Shown here piece after piece: positions 18,502 to 27,411 of a stretch of DNA of 64,000 nt (position 1 is the stretch's first letter; each line of letters starts with the position of its first letter). Where the stretch lies: assembly GCF_029953635.1 (NCBI RefSeq), contig NZ_CP124543.1, forward strand, positions 3,017,455 to 3,081,454, read 5' to 3'. This DNA is from Halotia branconii CENA392. Lineage in GTDB: Bacteria; Cyanobacteriota; Cyanobacteriia; Cyanobacteriales; Nostocaceae. Position numbers and translations under genes: made by a program. Below the pieces are notes generated by a model, which ran no database searches, was not told the DNA's origin, and saw nothing but the letters and a program-made list of their open reading frames with translations.

Positions 18502-19269
18502 TTAAAATTTATAACTCAAAACCTGAATTACAGTACTTTCTGGTAATTTTCCAGAGCTAATACTAATAGTGTCACTGTTACTGCGGCGCACTGTGATACC
18601 TTGCATCAAAGTCAAAAAGTCATCCAGCGGTGAGATATCGCAGGTAGCCGCATCAGCAGCCTGTGTACGGTAATGAGTCGGAATCACTAATTTAGGATTT
18701 AATACTTCCAATACCTGCTTCGCTTCTTGGGCATTGTAAGCTTTGGCACTACCTCCTACCGGAATAAACACTACGTCGGGACGACCCATAAGAATTTTTT
18801 GCTCAATGGAAATCGGTGCAGCAGCTCCTCCCAGGTGTAGAATATTAATTCCTGCTTGCTTCCAACTCCAGGCGGTATTTGTGCCAAATTGCTTACCACC
18901 TCTGCGATCGTGGTCTATGGCAATTCCTTGGAACTTAATATCTTTAAACTCGTAAACTCCGGGTGCATATACTAACTTAGGATTTCCTGGTAGTCCATCT
19001 ACTACACCTTCATCTAGTAATTGACTGCTAATCAGTACTAAATCTGCTGTAACTTTTGGTGGACGATAACCAGCAGTACAACCAATCGCCCGGAATGGAT
19101 TGACGAGAATTTTTGCCCCACCGCCAGTAAACAAAAAGCAAGTATGACCTAACCACTGAACTGATAAACCACTAGATTGTGCATCAGCTTCAAAGTGAGA
19201 ACCTAATGTAGTAACTAAAGCTGTGACTAATCCCGCCCCAGCATAGCCCATTAACTGTCGTCGTTTCAT
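18502..19269 (-). CDS. Metallo-beta-lactamase-fold protein with degenerate metal site, Tat signal
   Basis: A 255-residue UlaG-like MBL-fold protein. The N-terminus MKRRQLMGYAGAG followed by a hydrophobic run looks like a twin-arginine signal, so export is likely. The fold is supported by WLGHTCFLF, ILVNPF, the late HLGG strand and IPTHYRTQ. Where the family has the metal motif HxHxDH, this protein has SSQLLDEG: only the Asp is kept. Hydrolysis by the usual mechanism is therefore doubtful, and the protein may bind rather than cleave a ligand. It starts 3 bp after the trpG/pabA stop on the same strand, so the genes are probably co-transcribed. Confidence 0.8.
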   Translation of the reverse strand: MKRRQLMGYAGAGLVTALVTTLGSHFEADAQSSGLSVQWLGHTCFLFTGGGAKILVNPFRAIGCTAGYRPPKVTADLVLISSQLLDEGVVDGLPGNPKLVYAPGVYEFKDIKFQGIAIDHDRRGGKQFGTNTAWSWKQAGINILHLGGAAAPISIEQKILMGRPDVVFIPVGGSAKAYNAQEAKQVLEVLNPKLVIPTHYRTQAADAATCDISPLDDFLTLMQGITVRRSNSDTISISSGKLPESTVIQVLSYKF

Positions 19270-19272
19270 TAA

Positions 19273-19872
19273 TTACTCTCTTGACTGTAATTGTTCCAGA
19301 AAGTTTCGTAGTAACAGCTTTCCTGAAGATGTCAGAACACTCTCTGGGTGAAACTGGACACCTTGAATGTGAGGATAGTTCCGATGTCGTACTCCCATAA
19401 TCGTGCCATCTTCAACCCAAGCGGTAATTTCTAACACTTCGGGACAAGTCTCGCGGTCAATGACCAAACTATGGTATCTGGTAGCAACCAAAGGATTTTC
19501 TAATCCCTGGAAAACCCCCACCCCAGTATGAGACACTTGGGAAGTTTTACCATGCATTAACTCTGGAGCAGAGACGATTTTACCACCAAACACTTGACCA
19601 ATGCTTTGATGTCCCAAACACACGCCCAAAATGGGTAAATTCGACCCTAGCTGTTGAATTAAATCTAAGGATATTCCTGCATCTTCAGGACGACCAGGCC
19701 CAGGAGAAATGACTACTACTTCTGGATTTAATGCCTTAATTTCGTCTATGGATATTTTGTCGTTGCGAAAAACTCGAATATCTGATGCTACAGGGAACTC
19801 TGCGGCCAGTTCTCCTAAATACTGCACTAAATTATAAGTAAAACTGTCGTAATTATCGATGACTATAATCAC
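19273..19872 (-). CDS. trpG: Anthranilate / aminodeoxychorismate synthase glutaminase subunit
   Basis: A class I glutamine amidotransferase that supplies ammonia for anthranilate (tryptophan) or 4-amino-4-deoxychorismate (folate) synthesis; one protein often serves both. It shows DNYDSFTYNLVQYLGEL at the N-terminus, the nucleophile Cys in GVCLGHQSIGQ and the His-Glu pair in VQFHPES. A TTG at 19878 would almost touch the AGGAGG ribosome-binding site; the GTG at 19872 is seven bases from it and gives the standard MIIVIDNYDS start, so it was chosen. It could equally be named pabA. It follows dgkA and precedes the MBL gene. Confidence 0.93.
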   Translation of the reverse strand: MIIVIDNYDSFTYNLVQYLGELAAEFPVASDIRVFRNDKISIDEIKALNPEVVVISPGPGRPEDAGISLDLIQQLGSNLPILGVCLGHQSIGQVFGGKIVSAPELMHGKTSQVSHTGVGVFQGLENPLVATRYHSLVIDRETCPEVLEITAWVEDGTIMGVRHRNYPHIQGVQFHPESVLTSSGKLLLRNFLEQLQSRE

Positions 19873-20043
19873 AGCCAATCCTCCTGATTTTGATTACAGA
19901 TTAGAATTACTGCAAAAATCATCATTAATTACCTAAAATCATTAAGATATAAAAACTATACACGCTGTCTGACAATTAAAGAAGACATATATAAGAGTGT
20001 ATAGTCCACAAAAATATTATCAGAAAGAGCGGTACAACCAACC

Positions 20044-20499
20044 CTATAAATTTGATGTAATTAAAATTACTAATGGTGGCAGCAAGAGTATACCCGCAAC
20101 CAATACCGCTACCAAAGCAGAGATCAGCACAGCGCCAGCAGCACAGTCTTTAGCAATTTTTGCTAAATCATGGTAGGTCTGTTTCACTGTTAAGTCTACA
20201 AGTGATTCAATGGCTGTATTCAGCAACTCTAATGCCAAAACTAAACCACTGGTGATGCCAATGATAGCGATTTCTATAGCTTGCAAGTGTAAAAAAACGC
20301 TAAGAGCGATCGCTAAAGCACCAACACTGATATGTATACGAAAGTTACGTTGAGTTTTAAAACTATAACTGATTCCAGCCCAGGCATATTTAAAGCTCAC
20401 AAATAAATTAGAAGCAACTTGCCAGGAGAGTTCCCGTTCCTTTTTTACCACTGTTGGTAGATGGTTTGGTGTAGATGGAGGGGAAACTTGATGGGACAT
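20044..20499 (-). CDS. dgkA: Diacylglycerol kinase (DgkA type)
   Basis: A 151-residue integral membrane kinase of the prokaryotic DgkA/undecaprenol kinase family. It has three predicted membrane helices and the family core LELLNTAIESLVDL, followed by HDLAKIAKDCAAGAVL, which holds the catalytic and metal-binding residues. The N-terminal 30 residues are a non-conserved extension. The gene is on the same strand as ybeY, 122 bp downstream of it; the ybeY-dgkA order is widespread in bacteria and supports both calls. Undecaprenol is an alternative substrate. Confidence 0.93.
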   Translation of the reverse strand: MSHQVSPPSTPNHLPTVVKKERELSWQVASNLFVSFKYAWAGISYSFKTQRNFRIHISVGALAIALSVFLHLQAIEIAIIGITSGLVLALELLNTAIESLVDLTVKQTYHDLAKIAKDCAAGAVLISALVAVLVAGILLLPPLVILITSNL

Positions 20500-20620
20500 A
20501 AGCTTAAAAATAAAATAATAGAGTAGGTAAACTGGGAATCTTGGCTGATTTTAATTGTGCAATAAACTTGGAGATAATTTTCTACAGAAGTATTATAAAC
20601 ACTTATAGACATAAAGATCT

Positions 20621-21151
20621 TTAATATTCTATGTCAATATCAATACCTATTGTCTCCAGTAATATTACCTGCTGTTTGAGCATTTGGATTAAACTGTCTT
20701 CATCTGGGTGATCCCAGCCCAAAAGATGAAGTAGTCCGTGAGCAGCTAACCAAGCTAACTCGGTTAACAAGCTATGTCCTTGCTGTTGAGCTTGGCGTTG
20801 TGCGGTATTCACCGAAACAACAATATCACCTAGATACAATTCTTCAGCAATCATTTCCGGACTTTGAGGAAAGTCTACCTCTAAGGCGGCAAAGGCTAAA
20901 ACGTCTGTCGGTTTATTTTGATGACGGTATTCGCTATTTAGTGTTTGAATTTCTGTATCGTCTGTAAACCGCAATCCTATTTCATAACTTGGTGCTAGTG
21001 GAAGATGAGGCTGAAGAACTTCCAACCAGCTATTAAACCAAGTTTCCCAAATTTTAGGAATAATGCGGTCATCAGTATCCCCAAAATTCAAAGATTCTTT
21101 TGGGAACGACTCATGAAAAAAATCTTGTACATCAAGTTCGACTCGCACCAA
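20621..21151 (-). CDS. ybeY: Endoribonuclease YbeY (16S rRNA 3'-end maturation)
   Basis: A single-strand RNase needed for rRNA maturation and ribosome quality control. The zinc motif HGLLHLLGWDH is complete near residue 140, and the preceding LYLGDIVVS and NKPTDVLAFA strands are typical. It has 176 residues. The start is TTG (21151) or the adjacent GTG (21148), both downstream of an AGGAG sequence. It lies between the DUF3285 gene and dgkA in a minus-strand run that begins with prfB. Confidence 0.95.
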   Translation of the reverse strand: MVRVELDVQDFFHESFPKESLNFGDTDDRIIPKIWETWFNSWLEVLQPHLPLAPSYEIGLRFTDDTEIQTLNSEYRHQNKPTDVLAFAALEVDFPQSPEMIAEELYLGDIVVSVNTAQRQAQQQGHSLLTELAWLAAHGLLHLLGWDHPDEDSLIQMLKQQVILLETIGIDIDIEY

Positions 21152-21227
21152 TTGCGAACTCTCCTAGGTGCTGGGAATTTTGGTTTTAGGTTATGGGGGT
21201 CAGTTGTCAGTTGTCAGTGGTCAGCGA

Positions 21228-21275
21228 GGCACTGAGTTTCGACTGCGCTCAACTACCGCGTAGTCGAAGTGTTGC
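21228..21275. repeat. CACTGAG/TCGAAGTG palindromic repeat
   Basis: An interspersed repeat containing GTTTCGACTGCGCTCAAC and TAGTCGAAGTG. Variants lie at 37649, 43930, 50588 and 59382 in this window, always between genes. It is preceded by STRR-type CAGTTGT units at about 21195-21220. Confidence 0.6.
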
Positions 21276-21283
21276 TTTTTGTC

Positions 21284-21439
21284 TCAGCGAGTTAGGTAAG
21301 CAAGACCTACAAGAACAGCTAAAAGCCCTATTGCGGTCAGACCAAAATGTTTCATGGAAGTACCACCCTTCCGCACCATGTTTCGCATGGCAAGTTTTAC
21401 GTAGCTAGGTTTCGGTTCTGTTGCTGGAGAGTTGCTCAT
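21284..21439 (-). CDS. Small DUF3285-family membrane protein (51 residues)
   Basis: A small gene reading MSNSPATEPKPSYVKLAM at its start and ending in a hydrophobic segment (GLLAVLVGLAYLTR, stop TGA). The PSYVKLAMRNMVRKGGTS block, with basic residues before one membrane helix, matches the cyanobacterial DUF3285 family, which is nearly universal in cyanobacteria and of unknown function. It probably sits in the membrane with its basic N-terminus inside. It lies between prfB and ybeY on the same strand. Its short length makes it easy to miss in annotation. Confidence 0.85.
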   Translation of the reverse strand: MSNSPATEPKPSYVKLAMRNMVRKGGTSMKHFGLTAIGLLAVLVGLAYLTR

Positions 21440-21702
21440 AATTATTTTGATTACAAACTCTTACATTATAAATTTAACAGTTTGTTTAAGGTTTTATTTT
21501 GGGGCATGGGGCATGAAAAGGAGGAATTGGGGCAGAAGAGAAGTGCAGTCTTGGGGTCTCCCCAAGTGGAGCAACTTCGGGGTGCAGGGTGCAAGGGGGA
21601 GTTTGAAACTACTTCGCACTTTATTGACTTGTGCTTAACACTCTTTCCTCTTCTCCCCTGCTCCCTGCCCCCTGCACCTTGTCCTCTGCTCCCCTGCCCT
21701 TC

Positions 21703-22825
21703 CTAAGCAGGAGCGCTCTCTACAAGCTGGTTTTCTTGCCGTAGATAGGCTTGGATGAAAGGATCTAGGTCGCCGTCCATGACATCGGCGATCGCAGTTG
21801 TTTCGACATTTGTCCGTAAGTCTTTTACCATCTGGTAAGGATGAAATACATAATTACGGATTTGGTTGCCCCAAGAAGCTTCTACCATATCACCGCGAAT
21901 TTGAGCGATTTCTTGGGCTTTTTGTTCTCTGGCGATAACTAGTAGTTTGGCTTTGAGACGAGCCAGGGCTTTATCTTTATTTTGCAGCTGCGATCGCTCT
22001 TCTGTACAACGCACTGCTAAACCAGTAGGTATGTGAACAATCCGCACTGCTGTTTCTACTTTGTTAACGTTCTGCCCACCTTTACCACCAGCCCTAGATG
22101 TCGTAATTTCCAAATCTGTTTCTGGAATATCTAACTGCACGGAGTTATCTATTTGCGGCATCACTTCCACCCCAGCAAAGCTAGTTTGTCGCTTGCCATT
22201 GGCGTTAAAAGGCGAAATTCGCACTAAGCGATGTGTGCCTGTTTCTGAGCGCAAGTAACCATAAGCATAACGACCAGTAATTTCTAGGGTTGCTGATTTA
22301 ATCCCCGCTTCATCACCCTCCGACTCTTCAGCTAAACTGACTTTGTAGCCTTGCGCTTCTGCCCAACGGGTGTACATCCGCAATAGCATAAACGCCCAAT
22401 CTTGAGCATCTGTACCACCAGCACCAGCATTAATTGTCAGTACTGCCCCTTCATTGTCGTAGGGGCCAGAAAGCAACTGCTGTAATTCCCATTGATCAAG
22501 GTCACGATTCAGCTTAATGATGGTAGATTCTGCTTCTTGCAATAGTGCTTCGTCGGTTTCTAACTCTAATAACTCAACAACTGCCTTAGTATCTTCTAAA
22601 TTGGCGCGCCATTGATGATACTGTTCTAAGTGAGCTTTGAGATCGTTGAGTTCTTGTAGAGTTTGTTGAGCTTGGGTTTGGTCTTCCCAAAATTCTGGCT
22701 GTGCTGCTATTTGTTCTAAGTCTTGAATTTTAGCAGTTAGTGCAGGTATGTCAAAGATAGTCCTGGGCTGTACCCAGACGACCGGACAATGTTTCGATTT
22801 CGCGTTTGAGTTCTAAAACGTCCAT
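21703..22825 (-). CDS. prfB: Peptide chain release factor 2, with programmed +1 frameshift
   Basis: RF2 recognises UGA and UAA stop codons. The ATG at 22825 ([15 protein letters not shown]) opens a frame of 24 codons that ends at an in-frame TGA (22753-22751) in the sequence CTT TGA C. Shifting +1 at CTT continues as [14 protein letters not shown] in the long downstream frame, giving about 373 residues in total. This is the classical RF2 autoregulatory site: low RF2 slows termination at the UGA and favours the shift. The upstream stimulator is weak here (CAGGAC rather than AGGGGG). The SPF-type stop-recognition motif (ISPFNANG) and the GGQ motif ([13 protein letters not shown]) are present. 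Confidence 0.95.
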
Positions 22826-23034
22826 AATGCTTGCTAAAAAAGTAGCGCTTGGGATTGATTTTAATAGATTGTTCTTGATTCTATTTATTTTCTTGATTTT
22901 AGCTGTAGTTGAGCAAATTTTCTTGTCCTACTAGTCCATGAGGACTTTAGTCCTAATTTTTTCAGTACTCTTGCTGAATGGAAGCGCGTTTAAGATGAAA
23001 AAATATCAAGAATCATTGGGAGGAATCAATCGTC

Positions 23035-23586
23035 ATGACTGTTAGTATTGCAAAATGGACGATTGACGAATATCACCGGATGATTGACGCTGGCATTTTA
23101 AGCGATCGCCAAGTTGAATTACTCCAAGGGGAAATCGTAGAAATGCCGCCGGAAGGGGAACCTCATGCTTATTGCAGTGACGAAGCTGGCGAATATTTAG
23201 CAAAGTTATTGGCTGAACGCGCTAAAATTCGTCACGCTAAACCAATTACCCTACCCAACGACTCGGAACCCGAACCAGATCTTGCCATTGTCCGCCGTTT
23301 AGGACGCGAGTATCGAGAGCATCATCCCTATCCAGAAAATATTTTCTGGTTGATTGAGTACGCTAACTCTAGTTTAGAGAAAGATTTAGAGATAAAAAGT
23401 CGAATATATGCACAAGCAGGTATTTTAGAATACTGGATTGTCAATCTTAAAAAGCTACATTTAATGGTGTTTCGAGATATTTTAGACGGAGAGTATACAA
23501 CAAAACAGACATTGACTGCGGGAACAATTCAACCCCTGGCATTCTCAGATGTTTCTGTTTCGGTAGAACGAATTATTAACAGCTAA
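23035..23586 (+). CDS. Uma2-family (DUF820) putative endonuclease
   Basis: A 183-residue DUF820 protein beginning TVSIAKWTIDEYHRMIDAGI. Family residues are visible in LLQGEIVEMPPEG, the acidic SEPEPDLAIV, the strand LIEYANSSLEKD and EYWIVNLKK. A GGAGG lies before the ATG. It converges with the disrupted hsdM gene. The function is unknown; the fold implies a metal-dependent nuclease. Confidence 0.83.
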   Translation: MTVSIAKWTIDEYHRMIDAGILSDRQVELLQGEIVEMPPEGEPHAYCSDEAGEYLAKLLAERAKIRHAKPITLPNDSEPEPDLAIVRRLGREYREHHPYPENIFWLIEYANSSLEKDLEIKSRIYAQAGILEYWIVNLKKLHLMVFRDILDGEYTTKQTLTAGTIQPLAFSDVSVSVERIINS

Positions 23587-23603
23587 GTACAACATCTACA
23601 AGG

Positions 23604-24707
23604 CTAGAGCCTTAACCTAGCCAAAATCTCCGCTATTTCACGCCCTTTGTTTTCAATAAAATTCAACAATTCCTCTGGTGTGCGGGTATCTTCTTCATTT
23701 TTAGCATTGGGGTTTACTGCTTTCAGGTCATACACTGCATCTTCTATAGCTTGGGCTTGTGCTTTTAGTTCTCTGGCCTCTTTTTCCTGTTTTTTAGCAG
23801 CTTGTTCTATTTCTTTATATTCCTCTGTTCCCTGCTGTTTGGCTTTTTTCAATGAAGTAAGTTGATCTCGCAATCTTCTGGCTTCTTCGTCGATATCTGC
23901 GGCTTTTAGTTTTAAGGGTGCGGCTTTTTCTGCGGCTTGGTGTTTACGTTCTGTAATATCCACCGTCCAACTTCTTTCACTGTCACCTTTGGTGGGAAGT
24001 AAGCGGAAAAACTCTTCAAACTGCGTTTCAGTTAGGGGGGTGCGTTTTCCAACTTTAATATCTGATAGGTCGTAATACCAAATTTTTTCGGTGGGTTCGC
24101 CTTTGTGGAAAAATAAAATATTGGCTTTGACTCCTCCACCTGCGGCGACAAAGGTTCCTGCGGGTAAACTGACGATACACCAGACGTTACACTCGTTCAG
24201 CAAGTTGCGTTTTGTGGCAACAAAAGCTGATTCGTTGGTGCGGAATAAAATGCCTTCGTCTAAAACTATGCCGCAGCGTCCACCAGATTTCAAATTTTTG
24301 ATGGCGTGTTGTAAGAAAAGTACTTGGGTAGCGCTGGTTTGGTAAGCAAAACCTGTTTGCGCTTCTTTACCTTCTTTGCCACCAAAAGGTGGATTCATTA
24401 AGATGACGTTATATAAATCTGGTGCGGCTGTAAATAAACCGCCATAGGTTTCACCTCCGGTGAGGGTGTTACCATGCCAAATATGGGGTTCATCAATGCC
24501 GTGCAATACTAAATTAGCGATCGCAATGGGGTAGATGAGATTATCTTTCTCCCGTCCGTAAAATGTACGTCGCTTGAGTATTTCTAAGTCTTCTGGTTTG
24601 GTGATTTTGCAGTTATTTTCGCCCCTCATGTGTTCGTAGGACTGCGCTAAAAAACCACCTGTACCGAGTCCGGGGTCATAAACAGTTTCGCCTATTTTGG
24701 GGTCAAT
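23604..24707 (-). pseudogene. hsdM: hsdM 3' part, type I restriction-modification methyltransferase split by IS
   Basis: C-terminal 367 codons of a type I N6-adenine methyltransferase. The SAM-binding motif I is DPGLGTGGFL and the catalytic motif IV is NPPFGG. A long coiled coil with many Lys, Glu and Ala residues follows. The sequence joins the 5' part at 25612-26340 exactly at the IS target site: IDPKIGE continues the N-terminal half after AMVKV. A reading frame starting inside the IS could express this piece with about 15 foreign residues, but the N-terminal recognition domain would be missing. Uninterrupted, the protein would have about 610 residues. Confidence 0.88.
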
Positions 24708-25608
24708 AGACCTCTTGCACGAATGATATAAGCATGAAAAAATAGAGGTCAAAAAACAAAGAGCAATGAGCTACGAACAGATAAAAGACCTGCCACCACC
24801 AGAGTTCAAACGGCTATGTGGAGTGCATATTGCTACGTTTAAGAAGATGGTAGAAGTGCTGAAGCCAGAATTAGTCAGAAGCGGGAAAAAAGGTGGACAG
24901 CCAAAGTTAAGTGTAGAAGACCACTTACTAGTAGCACTGGAATATTGGCGTGAATATCGTACTTACTTTCATATTTCTAAAAGTTGGGGTATACATGAAT
25001 CAACAGTATGCCGGATAGTACGGAAAGTAGAAAATATTTTAATTAAATCAGGAGCATTCCGACTGCCAGGGAAAAGAGAATTACAAGCAGCCTATGAATG
25101 GAAGGTATTGGTAGTAGATGTGACTGAAATACCAATAGAACGCCCAAAAAAAAACAGCGCCGATACTATAGTGGTAAGAAAAAACGACATACTTTAAAAG
25201 CACAATTGGTAGTTGACCAAGCTACTGGCAAAATTCTTTGTACAGCTTATGGAGTTGGTCGCATCCATGACTTTCGTTTATGGAGAAATACTAGGGTCAG
25301 ATTTCATACTTCACAGTTGTGTTTAGCTGATAAAGGTTATCAAGGTATTGCCAAACTTCATCCCAACAGCTGCATACCCAGTAGGAAACCTCGTGGGAAA
25401 GATTTATCTACTCCAGAACGCCAACACAATCGTCACTTAGCTAGCCTACGTATTGTTGGCGAACATCTCAACCGTCGATTGAAGATTTTTCGCATCCTTA
25501 AAGAACAATATCGTAATCGTAGAAAACGTTTTGGCTTGCGATGCAATTTGATTGCTGGATTGATTAACTATGAACTTGCTCTTTTTTCTTGATTCATGCA
25601 AGAGGTCT
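24708..25608 (+). mobile_element. IS5-family insertion sequence (901 bp) inside hsdM
   Basis: Terminal inverted repeats are AGACCTCTTGCACGAAT on the left and ATTCATGCAAGAGGTCT on the right, with one mismatch. AAT is duplicated on both sides (24705-24707 and 25609-25611). The element carries a two-frame DDE transposase. Both ends are intact and the flanking hsdM codons fuse perfectly when the element and one AAT are removed, so the insertion is recent or at least little decayed. Confidence 0.9.
24766..25592 (+). CDS. IS5-family DDE transposase, probable -1 frameshift product
   Basis: Two overlapping frames. The first (24766-25197, 143 residues) begins MSYEQIKDLPPPEF, contains an N-terminal HTH-like region and the first Asp in VLVVDVTEIPIERP. 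The second carries LCLADKGYQG (second Asp) and a C-terminal block with the final Glu (ASLRIVGEHLNRR). The frames join at a run of nine A residues (25146-25154). A -1 slip there reads RPKKKQRRYYSGKKK and continues into the second frame, giving about 275 residues, the normal size for this group. The A-run suggests programmed frameshifting rather than decay. Confidence 0.85.
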
Positions 25609-25611
25609 AAT

Positions 25612-26340
25612 AACTTTCACCATCGCCCGAATAATGATGCGAGGAGTGAAGAATTGTCCACCATCATTACCCTTTTCACCCATTCTCAACAGCAATCCTT
25701 CAAAGACTTGGGAGAGGGGGAAAATATGGGTGTCGTCTACAGTTTTACTGCTGATTTCATGTATTTTGTCAAGAATATCCAGCAGATTTTTTTGGCTATC
25801 GATGCGAACGCGATCTATACCAGACATGACTTCGCTGATAACTTTCTGTTTTGGGGTTGCGTCTTTGCTATTTTTAAGTTGTTTGAGATAGGGAATAAAA
25901 ATCAAATCTACCCAGACTTTGAAAGGTTCAGATAGGTCAATACCCGTATCTCTAAATTTCTTGAGTTCCTCAACTTCTTTGCTTTGTTCTGTAATTTGAT
26001 GGCGTTTCCAACCTTGAGGGCGTTGTTCGCCATCAAGGTTAAATAAAGAGTCATCATAGGGTGCAGCCCAGTCACGCCAACGGTAGGGCGCTTCTAACGA
26101 TGGGGTAAAGTTAAAACCGACAGCATCGGCATTTTCTGCTTCTTCTTGTTCGCGTTCGTCAAGTATGCGTAAAAATAAAATCCAGGTTAATTCGGGTATA
26201 TATTGCAACGCACCTGCACAGTTGGAACGGCGCATGATGTCGCAAGCGCTATAAATGTAGCTGTCGAGGCTTTGTTGGCTGGTGTATTTGCGATTGTTAC
26301 CGTTATCACTACCGTTCTTCTTTTTGCGGGTTGCTGCCAT
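25612..26340 (-). pseudogene. hsdM: hsdM 5' part, type I methyltransferase split by IS
   Basis: N-terminal 243 codons of HsdM. They include the helical N-terminal domain (YIYSACDIMRRSNCAGAL) and the FFTPRIIIRAMVKV segment that precedes SAM motif I. Reading continues as I-R-P-L-A into the left end of the insertion sequence and stops. Without the SAM and NPPF motifs on the same chain this fragment cannot methylate. The restriction subunit gene upstream (hsdR) appears intact, so the locus may have lost protection and activity together, unless another HsdM serves. Confidence 0.88.
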
Positions 26341-26449
26341 TGGATGAACTCAAATTCACAACTAATTCGATAAAATATTGGAAGTAAAAGAGGCTTGGAT
26401 ATACTCTAATTAAGTTAGGATAAAAACAGATTTTAGAAGTAATTTAATT

Positions 26450-27124
26450 ATGGTAAGATTTAACTCCAAAATTGACTTACCATCTAGCGATGAATTACCA
26501 GATTGTGACGGTTTACCTGTGGATAATGAATTACAAACTCTGGTTCCTAATTTTTTGGGTTTGATTATAGCTTTCATTTGGTCTAATCGGTACAACTGGT
26601 TTTGGGGTGTGAACATGGGAGTTTATCATACCACTGGTTTAAATCCCAGAGTTCCCATTGTTCCTGATGCTTTTCTCAGTTTGGGAGTGGAACGGACTAA
26701 GAGAAATCAATTACGCAAAAGTTATGTGGTCTGGGAGGAAAATGAGGTTGTTCCTAGTTTTGTTTTAGAAGTTGTTTCCCAAACTCCCGATGGGGAATAT
26801 CATGAAAAAATAAATGCTTATGCACAAATGGGAGTGTTATATTATGTTATTTACAATCCAGATTTTTGGCGCACAGATCAACACCAACCTTTTGAGGTTT
26901 ATCGGTTGGTAAATGGAGTTTATCAAAGTCAAATAGGTGAACCATTTTGGATGCCAGAAATTGGTTTAGGAATTGGGCGGAGTGTTGGTGAGCATCTTGG
27001 TTTGCAGAGAGAGTGGTTATATTGGTATGACCAAAAAGGGAATCGTTTTTCTACTCCAGAGGAACTTTTAAATCGTTACCGCGAACGTTTTGGTGAGTTA
27101 GCAGAAAATGAAGAAGTCTCGTGA
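26450..27124 (+). CDS. Uma2-family (DUF820) putative endonuclease
   Basis: A 224-residue Uma2 protein inserted on the opposite strand between hsdM and hsdS. It carries TGLNPRVPIVPDAFLSLGVE, the Glu strand FVLEVVSQTPDGEY and the downstream KINAYAQMGVLYYVIYNPDFW, characteristic of the longer DUF820 subgroup. Its position splits the restriction-modification operon, so it may be a later arrival. Function is unknown. Confidence 0.8.
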   Translation: MVRFNSKIDLPSSDELPDCDGLPVDNELQTLVPNFLGLIIAFIWSNRYNWFWGVNMGVYHTTGLNPRVPIVPDAFLSLGVERTKRNQLRKSYVVWEENEVVPSFVLEVVSQTPDGEYHEKINAYAQMGVLYYVIYNPDFWRTDQHQPFEVYRLVNGVYQSQIGEPFWMPEIGLGIGRSVGEHLGLQREWLYWYDQKGNRFSTPEELLNRYRERFGELAENEEVS

Positions 27125-27147
27125 TAGATGTCAGCTATCTGTTACTT

Positions 27148-27392
27148 TCATGCTTCACGCCTCAATTGGCTTTCTCGGTGTTCATCGTCTTCGCGTCTAC
27201 TTCGAGAAATCCATGTTTGCGCGTCTTCACCTAAAGCGGGTTGTTGAGCTAAATCCCTTAAATTTTATCGATTTTTGTCGAGGTCTGTGTGTGTCTTGCT
27301 TTATCAGTAAGATAGGCAATTAATTCTATTTGTTCATCTAATGTCATAGTATCGATTTGCTTGATTACTTCTTTGAGGTTGTTGCTAGTTAC
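27148..27392 (-). pseudogene. Frameshifted antitoxin-like small gene
   Basis: Minus-strand remnant just after hsdS. One frame reads NNLKEVIKQIDTMTLDEQIE and on to AYLTDKARHT; after a stop near 27262, another frame reads RDLAQQPALGEDAQTWISRS and RREDDEHRES before TGA at 27148. Joined, they resemble small cyanobacterial antitoxin-like proteins of about 80 residues with a helical start and a GEDAQxW tail. AAGGAG lies nine bases before codon GTA at 27392, where GTG would be expected, so both the start and the frame appear mutated. An ATG farther in (MTLDEQ) could start a 29-residue peptide. Confidence 0.5.
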
Positions 27393-27411
27393 GGGGTTTA
27401 TCTCCTTGTGT

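Noticed and set aside
21347..21706. Plus-strand frames between the DUF3285 gene and prfB
   Set aside because: They run antisense to the DUF3285 gene and then through low-complexity CCCTGC repeats. They are not coding.
24708..24752. Start of the hsdM 3' part as an independent gene (MTSIFSCLYHSCKRS)
   Set aside because: These codons come from the IS end. The piece lacks the N-terminal half of the enzyme and is better described as a split gene.
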